DNA from: Woeseiaceae bacterium | GTDB lineage: Bacteria; Pseudomonadota; Gammaproteobacteria; Steroidobacterales; Woeseiaceae | DNA length: 64,000 nucleotides | Assembly: GCA_021773095.1 (NCBI GenBank) | Contig: JAJFKR010000006.1 | Coordinates: 62,001-126,000, forward strand | Direction of reading: 5' to 3' | In this document: positions 49,721 to 58,366 of the stretch, in pieces | Layout of the letters: the number at the start of each line of letters is the position of its first letter | Numbering within the stretch: position 1 is the first letter of the stretch | Program-made: the position numbers and the translations under genes | Notes under the pieces: model-generated | The model's input: only the letters and a program-made list of their open reading frames with translations | What the model was told of the DNA's origin: nothing | Database searches by the model: none

Positions 49721-51207
49721 TGGCGGGCGGTGAATCATTTGACGACACCCAGGTAATGACGCCGGGTGAAATAGACGCGGCAGTGACGGGCATTAGTCCC
49801 GGCGAAGCTACGCACTCAGCACAGGTTGTCGTTCTGGGCTCCGGCCCTGGCGGCTATACCGCTGCATTCAGAGCAGCGGATCTTGGACTGGATGTCGTCC
49901 TTGTTGAGCGTTGGCCGGTACTCGGTGGTGTTTGTCTGAACGTTGGCTGTATTCCTTCCAAAGCCTTACTGCATGCTGCGAAGGTAATAGACGATGCGGC
50001 GGCGATGGCGGATCACGGCGTAACATTTGGCTCACCTGTAATCGACGGCGACAAGCTCCGTGACTGGAAGAACGAGGTCGTTGGCAAGCTGACCGGTGGG
50101 CTCGCGATGATGGCGAAGCAACGCAAGGTCAGGGTTGTCACAGGGGAGGCAAAATTCGAGTCTCCCAATCGGTTGCGTCTCGATAACGGCGAGACCGTCG
50201 ATTTCAGGAACTGCATTATCGCTGCAGGTTCTGAGTCGATGATGTTGCCGGGCCTGCCGGATGATCCCCGTATTGTCGACTCGACCGGAGCGCTGGAGCT
50301 GACACCCATTCCAAAGAAGATGCTGGTTGTGGGGGGTGGAATCATCGGCCTCGAAATGGCCTGTGTTTATAGTGCTTTGGGTACTGATGTTAGCGTTGTG
50401 GAACTCACGGACACGTTGATGCCCGGCACCGACCCGGACTTGCTGCGGCCGTTCCTGAACATTATCAAACCGCGCTACGAAGCGATCATGGTATCAACCC
50501 GGGTCACGGGAATGCGGGCGACCGTCCCGAGTATTGAAGTCAGTTTCGAGGGTGATAAAGCGCCGTCCGTGGGTGTTTACGATCGCGTTTTAGTGGCGGT
50601 TGGCCGCCGCGCCAATGGTGGCACGCTGGATGCGGACAAAGCCGGCGTTATGGTCGATGAACGCGGCATCATTGCAGTCGACAAGCAAATGCGCACGAAT
50701 GTGCCGCATATATACGCGATTGGCGATCTCGCCGGTGGCCCGATGCTGGCGCACAAAGCAACACACGAAGCCAAAGTTGCCGCGGAGGTCATCGCGGGCG
50801 AAAAGAGCTATTTCGATGCGCGCGCGATTCCGTCGGTAGCCTATACCGATCCTGAGGTGGCGTGGGTTGGTTTGACAGAGATTGAAGCCAAAGCAGAGAA
50901 CATAGAGTACGAGAAAGTAAAAATTCCCTGGGCGGCCAGCGGCAGAGCAATATCGTTAGGCCGGTCGGAGGGTTTTACGAAATTGTTATTCGACAAGAAG
51001 ACCAATCGCGTTCTCGGTGGTGCGATAGTCGGCCCGAGTGCGGGTGATTTGATCTCCGAAATCTGTCTGGCCGTGGAAATGGGCGCCGACGCATCAGACA
51101 TTAGCCTGACTATACATCCGCACCCAACCCTGTCCGAAACGGTCGCCTTCGCCTCAGAGGCTTTCGAAGGTACGTTGACCGATCTCTATATGCCGAAGAA
51201 GCGCTAG
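49720..51207 (+). CDS. lpd: Dihydrolipoamide dehydrogenase (E3)
   Basis: The FAD fold (GSGPGGYTAAFRAADLGL), the redox disulfide GGVCLNVGCIPSKALL, an NAD fold (VVGGGIIGLEMACVYSALG) and the catalytic HPHPTLSET near the C-terminus are all present. A non-typical N-terminal stretch of about 32 residues (ESFDDTQVMTPGEIDAAV) precedes the FAD domain. It serves pyruvate dehydrogenase and probably also the E3-less complex at 16-19 kb. Confidence 0.95.
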   Translation: MAGGESFDDTQVMTPGEIDAAVTGISPGEATHSAQVVVLGSGPGGYTAAFRAADLGLDVVLVERWPVLGGVCLNVGCIPSKALLHAAKVIDDAAAMADHGVTFGSPVIDGDKLRDWKNEVVGKLTGGLAMMAKQRKVRVVTGEAKFESPNRLRLDNGETVDFRNCIIAAGSESMMLPGLPDDPRIVDSTGALELTPIPKKMLVVGGGIIGLEMACVYSALGTDVSVVELTDTLMPGTDPDLLRPFLNIIKPRYEAIMVSTRVTGMRATVPSIEVSFEGDKAPSVGVYDRVLVAVGRRANGGTLDADKAGVMVDERGIIAVDKQMRTNVPHIYAIGDLAGGPMLAHKATHEAKVAAEVIAGEKSYFDARAIPSVAYTDPEVAWVGLTEIEAKAENIEYEKVKIPWAASGRAISLGRSEGFTKLLFDKKTNRVLGGAIVGPSAGDLISEICLAVEMGADASDISLTIHPHPTLSETVAFASEAFEGTLTDLYMPKKR

Positions 51208-51218
51208 GGAAGCTCTGA

Positions 51219-52700
51219 TTAATTCGACGTATCCGGGTAGAGTTCGTTCAGCGGAATTGATCGGCCATCTTCCTGAACGATGCGGCAATGGAAGCGCCGC
51301 AGGCCCCGCGGTTCGTGCACTCCGCAGGAGTGCGCGATGATGCCGATTTCCTTGCGCATGGATTCGGAATAACGCTGCACGCGTTCGGCTTTGATTTTCG
51401 GAACGAGTCCGCGTTGCAAGCGCTTGTTATGGGTTGTAATTCCGGTGGGGCAGGTGTTCTTGTTGCACTGCAGCGCCTGAATACAACCCAGCGCGAATAA
51501 GAAACCACGTGCCGTGTTGATGAAGTCTGCACCCATGCACAGTGCAGCAGCAGCGTCTGCGGGGTTAATCAATTTGCCGCTGGCAATAACCCGGATTCTG
51601 TCGCGCAGTCCGCGCCGATTCAGAATATCAACGACTATCGGCAAACTTTCCCGGATCGGTAAGCCGCAGTTATCGATCAGGCTCATTGGTGCTGCGCCGG
51701 TACCGCCATCCCCGCTATCGACCGTGATGAAATCCGGCGCCGATTCAATGCCACGCCGCAGAACTTCATCCAGCAGGTCGTCCAGCCAACCGTAAGCGCC
51801 GATCACAGCCTTGAATCCCACTGGCTTGCCGGTTACATCGCGCAGCCGATTGACCATGTCGAGCAAGTCCGGCGCCGAGTTGATCTCGGGGTGCCGATTA
51901 GGGCTAATCGATGCTTCGCCCGGCTCGATACCACGAATTTCTGCGATTTCCGTCGTTACTTTTTCGGCTGGCAGGATGCCGCCTTTTCCGGGTTTCGCTC
52001 CCTGACTGAGCTTTAGCTCGATCATCCTTACCTGTTGAATCTCGCCGATTTTGCGCAGCTTGTCATCGCTGAGTGAGCCGCTGGCATCGCGAGCACCGTA
52101 TTTCGCCGTCCCGAGTTGAAAAACGATGTCGCAACCGCCCTCAAGGTGCCAGGGTGAGAGCCCACCTTCACCCGTGTTCAACCAGTTTCCAGCCATGCGG
52201 GAACCCTCTGACAAAGCGAGGACCGCCGGCCTAGACAATGCGCCATAGCTCATCGCGGACACATTGACGATCGACTTTGCTTCGTAGGGCTTGCGGGCAT
52301 AGGGCCCAATGAGCATGGGTTGGGTCGGGACAGCATCTTCCTCCAGCGTCGGAAACGGGCAGTTGACGAATATCGGCGTACCGGCGTCATTCGCATTCAG
52401 GGTCGATCCGAATGCGATCGTGCTGTCGACTCCCTTTGCGGCGCGATAAACCCATGACCGCTGCGCGCGGTTAAACGGCATTTCCTCCCGGTCCTGCGCG
52501 AAGAAATATTGGCGCATGAACTCGCCCATATTCTCGAACACATAGCGGAAGCGGCCGATTACCGGAAAATTACGCCGTACAGTGTGCTTCGTCTGCGTTA
52601 CATCGATGAAAAACAGTACAACGATCGTCAGCAAGAGCGCGCCGACGACCAGTACAAATATCGATGATAGCGCCTGAACCCAGGAGAATGTGTTGTCCAT
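51219..52700 (-). CDS. FMN-binding glutamate synthase-family protein, membrane-anchored
   Basis: A transmembrane helix (about 10-33) comes first, then a GltB-type (FMN/3Fe-4S) central domain. Visible are VSAMSYGALSRPAVLALSEGSRM, the flavin site NTGEGGLSPWH, FITVDSGDGGTGAAP, and the cysteine cluster region LGCIQALQCNKNTCPTGI, which can bind an iron-sulfur cluster. No glutaminase domain is present. It belongs to the stand-alone archaeal-type glutamate synthase-like proteins of unclear reaction. The ATG at 52700 is chosen; the TTG one codon upstream is possible. It is downstream of a DoxX-HvfC-HvfB set. Confidence 0.85.
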   Translation of the reverse strand: MDNTFSWVQALSSIFVLVVGALLLTIVVLFFIDVTQTKHTVRRNFPVIGRFRYVFENMGEFMRQYFFAQDREEMPFNRAQRSWVYRAAKGVDSTIAFGSTLNANDAGTPIFVNCPFPTLEEDAVPTQPMLIGPYARKPYEAKSIVNVSAMSYGALSRPAVLALSEGSRMAGNWLNTGEGGLSPWHLEGGCDIVFQLGTAKYGARDASGSLSDDKLRKIGEIQQVRMIELKLSQGAKPGKGGILPAEKVTTEIAEIRGIEPGEASISPNRHPEINSAPDLLDMVNRLRDVTGKPVGFKAVIGAYGWLDDLLDEVLRRGIESAPDFITVDSGDGGTGAAPMSLIDNCGLPIRESLPIVVDILNRRGLRDRIRVIASGKLINPADAAAALCMGADFINTARGFLFALGCIQALQCNKNTCPTGITTHNKRLQRGLVPKIKAERVQRYSESMRKEIGIIAHSCGVHEPRGLRRFHCRIVQEDGRSIPLNELYPDTSN

Positions 52701-52703
52701 CAA

Positions 52704-53201
52704 CTACGAAAATTTCTTCGCAAGAATGTGATCGACACTGAGCTTGCCGGCGCCAGTAAATACCAAAGGAAACAACATGGCGATGAATAACAGCGGTACC
52801 CGGTAGTTACCGAAGCCCTTGTCGGTGATCGCATAGCCTTTCCACAATTCTGCAAGGCTGTTCCAGTCGTCAGGCCAGTGCACGCCGGAAATGGCAACAA
52901 TGGAAACGATAATCAGGCTGAACGCCCAGAAGCGCGTAAACAGGCCGATAAACAGACTCAAACCGCCGAGTATCTCGGCCCAGGTTGCCATGAACCAGCT
53001 GACTTCGACCGGTATGATATTGAATGGAAACAGGAAGTTGTCCTGTGCATTGGCAAACCAGTTATTGCCGTTGAATTTCCACATGCCGGCTTTATAGAAT
53101 TCGTATCCCATCAGTAATCGAATCGGCATCATCGCGACCCATTCGCCCGCCGGGTTTAGTGTTCCTACGACTCTATTCTTAAGTTGTACCAACTTGTCCA
53201 T
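52704..53201 (-). CDS. DoxX-family membrane protein (HvfD-like position)
   Basis: The 165-residue protein has four hydrophobic helices with IRLLMGYEFYKAGMWKFNG and FMATWAEILGGLSLFIGLFTRFWAF, typical of DoxX. GGAG stands ahead of the ATG. DoxX proteins often sit at the end of HvfB-HvfC (DUF692/DUF2063) operons, as here. They may handle redox steps linked to RiPP maturation or export. Confidence 0.82.
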   Translation of the reverse strand: MDKLVQLKNRVVGTLNPAGEWVAMMPIRLLMGYEFYKAGMWKFNGNNWFANAQDNFLFPFNIIPVEVSWFMATWAEILGGLSLFIGLFTRFWAFSLIIVSIVAISGVHWPDDWNSLAELWKGYAITDKGFGNYRVPLLFIAMLFPLVFTGAGKLSVDHILAKKFS

Positions 53202-53214
53202 TTTCTTTTCTCCG

Positions 53215-53988
53215 TTAGCCAGCAGTTCGAGTGCCGGTCAGTATTTCCAGTTGTCTCATTTCTTCAAGGGCATCGACGCCGTGTTTCAAAAGGGCGTCAG
53301 CGTCGGGGTAATTGATTGTTATCGCGAGTTCTTTGAGCAACGCCATGCCATCCAGGGCTGCCTGATTATTTTCGACGGCATCGAGGAGGGCAGCTGTCAC
53401 AGGATTGAGTTCTAAGAAGCGGACCTTGTCGTCGCCACGTCGATATATTGCCAGGAACGACGGTTGTTCCGTGGGCTTTGTCGGTAAGTAATCTTTCGAT
53501 ATTCGGTGGACCGGGTACTGATACGCAAAAACCCAGGTCAGCACGGACTTAACCGGTACGCCGGCCAACATATCTCCGTTTGGATTGACACCTTGTGAAT
53601 CGTTCTCGTCTTCCGAAACGCGCAATGCCAGCTCGGCGTACTCGTAGTGTGCGAGTTCAGTCAGGAATGGGAACTGATCGTCCAGTGTTCGGTATTCGTC
53701 TTGAAGGAATGCGAGGAATTCCTCAGGCAGTTCCAGAAAATACGGTGTTTTGGCGCGATGAACCTTCATGAACTCGCGAATAGCATGACGCCATTGTTCA
53801 TCTGTACATATTTCGCGAATGACCGGAAAAAAGGTGCCAAGCAGGTTGTACAGATTATTGAAAAACAACTCTCGATAAATCGCCATGCGACGATCCTCGA
53901 TCCCCTCCGGTGCGTCAATGTTGGCCGGATCGCGTATGTGAGCAGCGAAAGCGACTTGCGTGTCGCGAAAATTCCCTTTCTCAACCAT
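53215..53988 (-). CDS. HvfC-family (DUF2063) RiPP maturation partner
   Basis: The chain starts properly at the ATG at 53988 (MVEKGNFRDTQVAFAAHIRDP); the longer frame is a run into hvfB. It has the DUF2063 features: RRMAIYRELFFNNLYNLLGTFFPVIREI and a C-terminal half with TWVFAYQYPVHRISKDYLP. HvfC/MbnC-type proteins form a complex with the DUF692 iron enzyme that modifies cysteine-containing peptides. It overlaps hvfB by eight bases, so the two are co-translated. It is 257 residues long. Confidence 0.85.
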   Translation of the reverse strand: MVEKGNFRDTQVAFAAHIRDPANIDAPEGIEDRRMAIYRELFFNNLYNLLGTFFPVIREICTDEQWRHAIREFMKVHRAKTPYFLELPEEFLAFLQDEYRTLDDQFPFLTELAHYEYAELALRVSEDENDSQGVNPNGDMLAGVPVKSVLTWVFAYQYPVHRISKDYLPTKPTEQPSFLAIYRRGDDKVRFLELNPVTAALLDAVENNQAALDGMALLKELAITINYPDADALLKHGVDALEEMRQLEILTGTRTAG

Positions 53989-54835
53989 TGGCTGCGGCCT
54001 TCTCAGAGCAGTCAAGTTGCAGTTGTCGGATCTGCCGTACTTCATCCAGCAATTCTTCCATCGGCGGAAAGTTGAAGTCACGTTCCAGCAATGTCGGAAC
54101 GGGACCAAATTGCTGGTAGGCATCCGTCAGTAATTGCCATGCTTGTGCATCAACAGCGGCGCCGTGCGTATCGATGCGCAGATCTTCAGCCTCCACATAA
54201 TGGCCGGCAAGATGAAAATAGCGAATGCGATCGACGGGCATGTCGCGAAGAAAATCGCTCGCGTCATACTTATGATTAATACTGTTGACGACGATGTTGT
54301 TGATGTCGAGCAGCAGGTCGCAATCGGCTTCTTCGAGCACGGCGAGCAGGAAGTCTTTTTCCGTCATCGAGGTGTCGCTGGGTGCGTAGTAAGAAACGTT
54401 TTCAAGCGCGATGCGTTGTTCGAGAATATCCTGGACCCGTCGCACTCGATCCGCAACGTAGCGAACCGCATCATCGGTAAATGGGATCGGCATCAGGTCG
54501 TACAAATGTCCGTCATCGCTGCAGTAACTAAGATGCTCTGAGTACAGGCGAATATTGTGGTCGGCCATGAATGCCTTGATGTCACGAACCAGCTTCTCAT
54601 CCAGTGGTGCCGGGGAACCTATTGACAGTGACAGGCCGTGAATCAGAAGTGGATAGCGCTCGCTGAAAAACCTCAATTTCTTGCCCAAAGCTCCGCCGAC
54701 GTGGATCCAGTTTTCCGGCACGATTTCCATAAAATCGACGTCTGCAGGCGGATGGGCCATCAGTTTGTCGAGCAATGGCCGGCGCAACCCGAGGCCAGCG
54801 CCTTGTACAGGATATTGTGATTTCGACTCGCTCAT
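53981..54835 (-). CDS. HvfB-family (DUF692, MbnB-like) multi-iron RiPP enzyme
   Basis: The TIM-barrel iron-binding residues of DUF692 proteins are present: FMEIVPENWI, LIHGLSLSIGS, YSEHLSYC, IALENVSYY, LLLDINNIVVNS, YFHLAGHY, DTHGAAVD and LLERDFNFPP. The enzyme should therefore be active on a precursor peptide, making copper-binding oxazolone or related groups from cysteine in known systems. The ATG at 54835 has AGGAA just upstream; the longer frame is not needed. No precursor gene lies within 80 bases upstream or between the operon's genes. Confidence 0.85.
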   Translation of the reverse strand: MSESKSQYPVQGAGLGLRRPLLDKLMAHPPADVDFMEIVPENWIHVGGALGKKLRFFSERYPLLIHGLSLSIGSPAPLDEKLVRDIKAFMADHNIRLYSEHLSYCSDDGHLYDLMPIPFTDDAVRYVADRVRRVQDILEQRIALENVSYYAPSDTSMTEKDFLLAVLEEADCDLLLDINNIVVNSINHKYDASDFLRDMPVDRIRYFHLAGHYVEAEDLRIDTHGAAVDAQAWQLLTDAYQQFGPVPTLLERDFNFPPMEELLDEVRQIRQLQLDCSEKAAANG

Positions 54836-54914
54836 GACGTTCCTATTCAGAGTTACCAGACCAGACCTGCAAGTGACTGGATTTATTACAGTCTGGTGTG
54901 GTGTTAGGCCCACA

Positions 54915-55340
54915 CTAGCGGGTCAGGCGATGCAGCCGCTCGAGGTATTTTTGTTCGTCGGGAGCACTATTCTGACTTTGCGCCTCCCATAAGGTTTCCG
55001 CAAGGCAGTCAATCATCTGGTGCTCAGCCTCATGGGCGTCGCCGGTCCTGGCTGTCAGCTGCGCGAAAACGCCTTTTATGCCGGGTGGGCGATTAGTAGC
55101 TACCTGCTCGCGGATGCCCATATGCAGGCCCATGTGCAGGAACGGGTTCGTCCGGCCGCCGTCCGGCGTGTAGTCCTTGTCGAGTTCTGCGTCGGTGACC
55201 TCATTGTGGTATTCGGGGTGCCATTCGATCACGGCGGCAATTTGCGCCTCCAGCGGCGTCAGCGGTGTCTTGTCGCACTGTTTCTTCCAGGCATCCGCGT
55301 ACATTTTTCTAAGCTCGTTTCTATCCTCTCCGAAAATCAT
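54915..55340 (-). CDS. DUF1841 family protein
   Basis: The product from the ATG at 55340 (MIFGEDRNELRKMYADAWKK) is 141 residues with the DUF1841 pattern: LTPLEAQIAAVIEWHPEYHNEV, DYTPDGGRTNPFLHMGLHMGIREQ, PPGIKGVFAQLTARTGDAHEAEHQMIDCLAETLW. Function unknown. Its start overlaps the nth stop by four bases, which supports this start and co-translation. Confidence 0.88.
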   Translation of the reverse strand: MIFGEDRNELRKMYADAWKKQCDKTPLTPLEAQIAAVIEWHPEYHNEVTDAELDKDYTPDGGRTNPFLHMGLHMGIREQVATNRPPGIKGVFAQLTARTGDAHEAEHQMIDCLAETLWEAQSQNSAPDEQKYLERLHRLTR

Positions 55341-55972
55341 GCAAGCACCTTCTTCTTGTATTCGCACCATTGAATAATCGGGCATTCGCCGCAAAGTGGC
55401 GTCCGTGCCTTGCAGACGTATCGGCCATGCAAAATAAGCCAATGGTGTGCATCCTTTTTGAATTCTTCCGGTGTCAGTTTGGTCAGCCGCTTTTCTATCT
55501 CAAGCGGTGTCTTGCCCCTGGCCAGGCCCGTGCGATTCGAGACGCGAAAAATGTGGGTATCCACCGCGATCGTTGCTTCACCGAAAGCCGTATTAAGTAT
55601 TACGCTGGCGGTTTTTCGCCCGACGCCGGGGAGTGCTTCAAGCTCCGTCCTTGTTCGTGGCACGACGCTGCCGTGTTCTTCGACAAGAATACGGCAGGTC
55701 TTGATGATGTTGCTTGCCTTGCTATTGTAAAGTCCGATGGTTCGGATATACGGCTTCAGTCCAGCGACTCCCAAAGCCAATATGGTTTTCGGCGTGTTCG
55801 CAACCGGATACAGTTTGTCGGTTGCTTTGTTAACACTGATATCTGTGGCCTGCGCGGACAGAACAACAGCGATTAACAATTCAAAGTGGGTCTTGTAACG
55901 AAGCTCAGTCGAAGGTGCAGGCATGCGCTCGCGTAATGTGCTGTAAATGGCCGTACGTTTTTCGTTATTCAT
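55337..55972 (-). CDS. nth: Endonuclease III
   Basis: The helix-hairpin-helix and catalytic lysine K120 (LPGVGRKTASV), the catalytic aspartate D138 (AVDTHIFRVSNR) and the [4Fe-4S] ligands C187, C194, C197 and C203 (C-X6-C-X2-C-X5-C) are all there. It excises oxidised pyrimidines and cuts at abasic sites. It is 211 residues long and follows rnfE in the common rnf-nth order. Confidence 0.96.
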   Translation of the reverse strand: MNNEKRTAIYSTLRERMPAPSTELRYKTHFELLIAVVLSAQATDISVNKATDKLYPVANTPKTILALGVAGLKPYIRTIGLYNSKASNIIKTCRILVEEHGSVVPRTRTELEALPGVGRKTASVILNTAFGEATIAVDTHIFRVSNRTGLARGKTPLEIEKRLTKLTPEEFKKDAHHWLILHGRYVCKARTPLCGECPIIQWCEYKKKVLA

Positions 55973-55981
55973 AGCGACGCT

Positions 55982-56659
55982 CTATCGATTCAAAGTGCGT
56001 GCACGACGCGATAGCGTGGTTCGTGCATCCTTGCGTCGCCGGTCGATCGCGTTTTTTGCGGCAATAGCCAGCGCGAGACTGAAAAAGGCGCCGGGTGGCA
56101 TGACGATCAGTAACCAGCCATTTTCAGCAAGCACTATGCCACGGACCGGCTCGCCCCCGAATAACAGGTCCATGCGTGAAAATAGCGAGCCCTGGCCCAG
56201 CAGTTCCCGAAAAGCGCCGATCGTCATAAGCAACAGGGCAAATCCACTGCCCATGACCAGGCCATCGACAATGCTTGTGCCGACGGGGTTTCGCGATGCA
56301 AAGACTTCGGCTCTGGCAACGATCGCACAGTTTGTGACAATTAAAGGGATGAAGATGCCAAGTGATCGATCCAGATCTGGAAATAGCGCTTTGAATATCA
56401 ATTCTATGCAGGTGACCAGACTGGCGATAATAAGGACGTAAATCGGTACTCGTATTTCAGGCCGGATCCAGCGTCGCGTCGCGGATACCAGCGCGTTGGA
56501 CGCCATCAGTGCAGCGAGTGTTGCCATACCGAGTCCCAGACCGTTAACGAACGTGGTTGTAACTGCAAGTAAGGGACACAAACCCAATAGCTGAACCAAC
56601 CCGGGATTGTCATGCCAGAGACCGGATTTGAAGCGTTGCACCAGGTCAACCGACATCAA
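55982..56659 (-). CDS. rnfE: Rnf electron transport complex subunit E
   Basis: The 225-residue protein has six hydrophobic helices with GLWHDNPGLVQLLGLCPLLAVTTT, the symmetry partner of RnfA, including conserved cysteines in GLCPLLA and VTNCAIVARAE that bind the membrane [2Fe-2S] cluster with RnfA. Rnf couples NADH:ferredoxin electron transfer to ion pumping. It overlaps rnfG by four bases. Confidence 0.94.
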   Translation of the reverse strand: MMSVDLVQRFKSGLWHDNPGLVQLLGLCPLLAVTTTFVNGLGLGMATLAALMASNALVSATRRWIRPEIRVPIYVLIIASLVTCIELIFKALFPDLDRSLGIFIPLIVTNCAIVARAEVFASRNPVGTSIVDGLVMGSGFALLLMTIGAFRELLGQGSLFSRMDLLFGGEPVRGIVLAENGWLLIVMPPGAFFSLALAIAAKNAIDRRRKDARTTLSRRARTLNR

Positions 56660-57309
56660 TCGACCTCCGTTGCGATTTCGTCTTCACTCTGGGTCGGTGC
56701 GGCAAACACAGCGACACGATTCGCCTCAAAATAGGCTAGCGTTTCCCTGATGGCGTTGATGACAGCACGCGGCGACACCGATGCGCCGGTCAATTGATCG
56801 AAGTCGCCGCCGTCGCCCCTGATCGCCCAACGCGCCGGCTCGGGGTTCCTTAGTGAATGACCATCGAACTGCAGTACCCAGTCGGACTTTGTTAGATCAA
56901 TTCTGTCGCCGAGGCCCGGTGTCTCACGATGTTCGAGTACTCGAACACCAGTTACGTTCCCGTCCATTGCTATGCCGATCAGCAATCGGATAGGACCCGC
57001 ATATCCGTCTCTTGCCGATACAACGAACAAAGCCGCAACGGGTTCTATGCCGGCATAGACCCTGTAGATGATCGCCGCCTCAGAACCCGGGAGTCCGTGC
57101 GGTGGCGGAATCGTAAGCATCGATTCGGTCACGGGACTGTCGAAAAACAGTCCTGCAAGCGCGGGCTGCAGGCTGCGTTCGAGCCATTCCTTTTTATTCG
57201 TCTCTATGCGCTCTGCAGTTAGTTGCCACGTGAGGGCCACTATCGCTGTACAAAACGCCGCGATAATTGCCAGCGTTATGCCGCTTTTCCAAACCGAATG
57301 CTCAGCCAT
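56656..57309 (-). CDS. rnfG: Rnf electron transport complex subunit G, covalent flavin site
   Basis: An N-terminal membrane helix (SGITLAIIAAFCTAIVALTWQ) leads to a periplasmic FMN domain. The flavin attachment motif reads D-x-x-TGAS (DQLTGASVSP), with serine in the place where threonine is usual in SGAT. The ATG at 57309 has GGAG at a fitting distance, and it overlaps rnfD by eight bases; the upstream ATG at 57345 lies within rnfD. It is 217 residues long. Confidence 0.92.
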   Translation of the reverse strand: MAEHSVWKSGITLAIIAAFCTAIVALTWQLTAERIETNKKEWLERSLQPALAGLFFDSPVTESMLTIPPPHGLPGSEAAIIYRVYAGIEPVAALFVVSARDGYAGPIRLLIGIAMDGNVTGVRVLEHRETPGLGDRIDLTKSDWVLQFDGHSLRNPEPARWAIRGDGGDFDQLTGASVSPRAVINAIRETLAYFEANRVAVFAAPTQSEDEIATEVD

Positions 57310-58366
57310 CGGCCTCTCCACGGTTCGAACGTCGTTGATGGCCAACGATGTGTGGACGAGTCAGATAGTCGATCGCCGGAACCGACATATTCATCAGTAA
57401 TACGGCGAACGCAACGCCATCCGCGTAACTGCCCCAGCGGCGAATGCAGTAAATCAGCAGACCGATTCCCAGGCCGTATACGAAGCGGCCTTTGGGACTG
57501 GTGGCGGCTGACACCGGGTCTGTCGCAATGAAAAAAGCACACAGAATCGTCGCTCCACTAAAGAGGTGAAAACCGGGACTGGCATGTGATCCCGCATCGG
57601 CCATATACATGATGGTTGCCGGAACCAGCAGCCCAAGTCCGACGCCGACCGGAATCTGCCAGCGAATTATTTTCCTGATCAATAACCAGAAGCCGCCGAA
57701 TGCAAGAAAGTTACCGATCCACTCCCAGCCGCGGCCGCCAAAATCGCCCATGATGGGTATGCTGCGAATTTCCGCCGCAGTCCGGGCGTTATTCAGTCCT
57801 GATTTCATTACGTCCAAAGGTGTCGCACGACTGATCGCATCAAACGTGATGCCGTCAGCCAGCGATCCGGTCAACGTGAAATACAAGGTTTGCAGAATGC
57901 TCAGGTGCTGGTAGTCGAGGTCGCCCATGCGCGGCGCAACCCAAAGATTCACGTGCATCGGGAATGCGACCAGAATAACGACATAGCCTGCCATTGCCGG
58001 GTTGAAAATATTGTAGCCAAGACCGCCATAAAGATGCTTTGCAACAATCACAGCGAATAATGCGCCAGTCGCCGTAACCCACCAGGGAGTCAGAGAAGGT
58101 AATGCGAACGCCAGTAGCGCCGCAGTGACCAGCACACTGTAGTCCGCCAGGCCGGTCTCGGGCTTGCGGCCGCGCAAGCTGAGCATCAACGCTTCGCCGG
58201 CGACAGAAAAAACAGCCGCAATCAGCAGATTCAGAATGAAGCCTGGGCCGAAAAACCAGACGTGCGCCATCGCGGCTGGCACAAGTGCCGCGAGTACCTG
58301 CAACATCAGCGACGAAACGCTGACCTCGGGTGCCAGAAACGGTGCTTCGCGACGCCTGAACTCCAC
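57302..58366 (-). CDS. rnfD: Rnf electron transport complex subunit D
   Basis: The 354-residue protein has about ten hydrophobic helices. The periplasmic flavin site contains ATPLD, with the FMN-carrying threonine predicted as T182 (DAISRATPLDVM). KHLYGGLGYNIFNPAMAGY is the RnfD/NqrB signature. It works with RnfG in electron transfer through the membrane. It starts one base into the rnfC stop. Confidence 0.94.
   Translation of the reverse strand: MEFRRREAPFLAPEVSVSSLMLQVLAALVPAAMAHVWFFGPGFILNLLIAAVFSVAGEALMLSLRGRKPETGLADYSVLVTAALLAFALPSLTPWWVTATGALFAVIVAKHLYGGLGYNIFNPAMAGYVVILVAFPMHVNLWVAPRMGDLDYQHLSILQTLYFTLTGSLADGITFDAISRATPLDVMKSGLNNARTAAEIRSIPIMGDFGGRGWEWIGNFLAFGGFWLLIRKIIRWQIPVGVGLGLLVPATIMYMADAGSHASPGFHLFSGATILCAFFIATDPVSAATSPKGRFVYGLGIGLLIYCIRRWGSYADGVAFAVLLMNMSVPAIDYLTRPHIVGHQRRSNRGEADG

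Noticed and set aside
57302..58366. RnfD flavin motif reading SRAT instead of SGAT as a loss of function
   Set aside because: The ATPLD core with its threonine is intact; I am not sure that Gly is required in RnfD, so it is not claimed as unusual.
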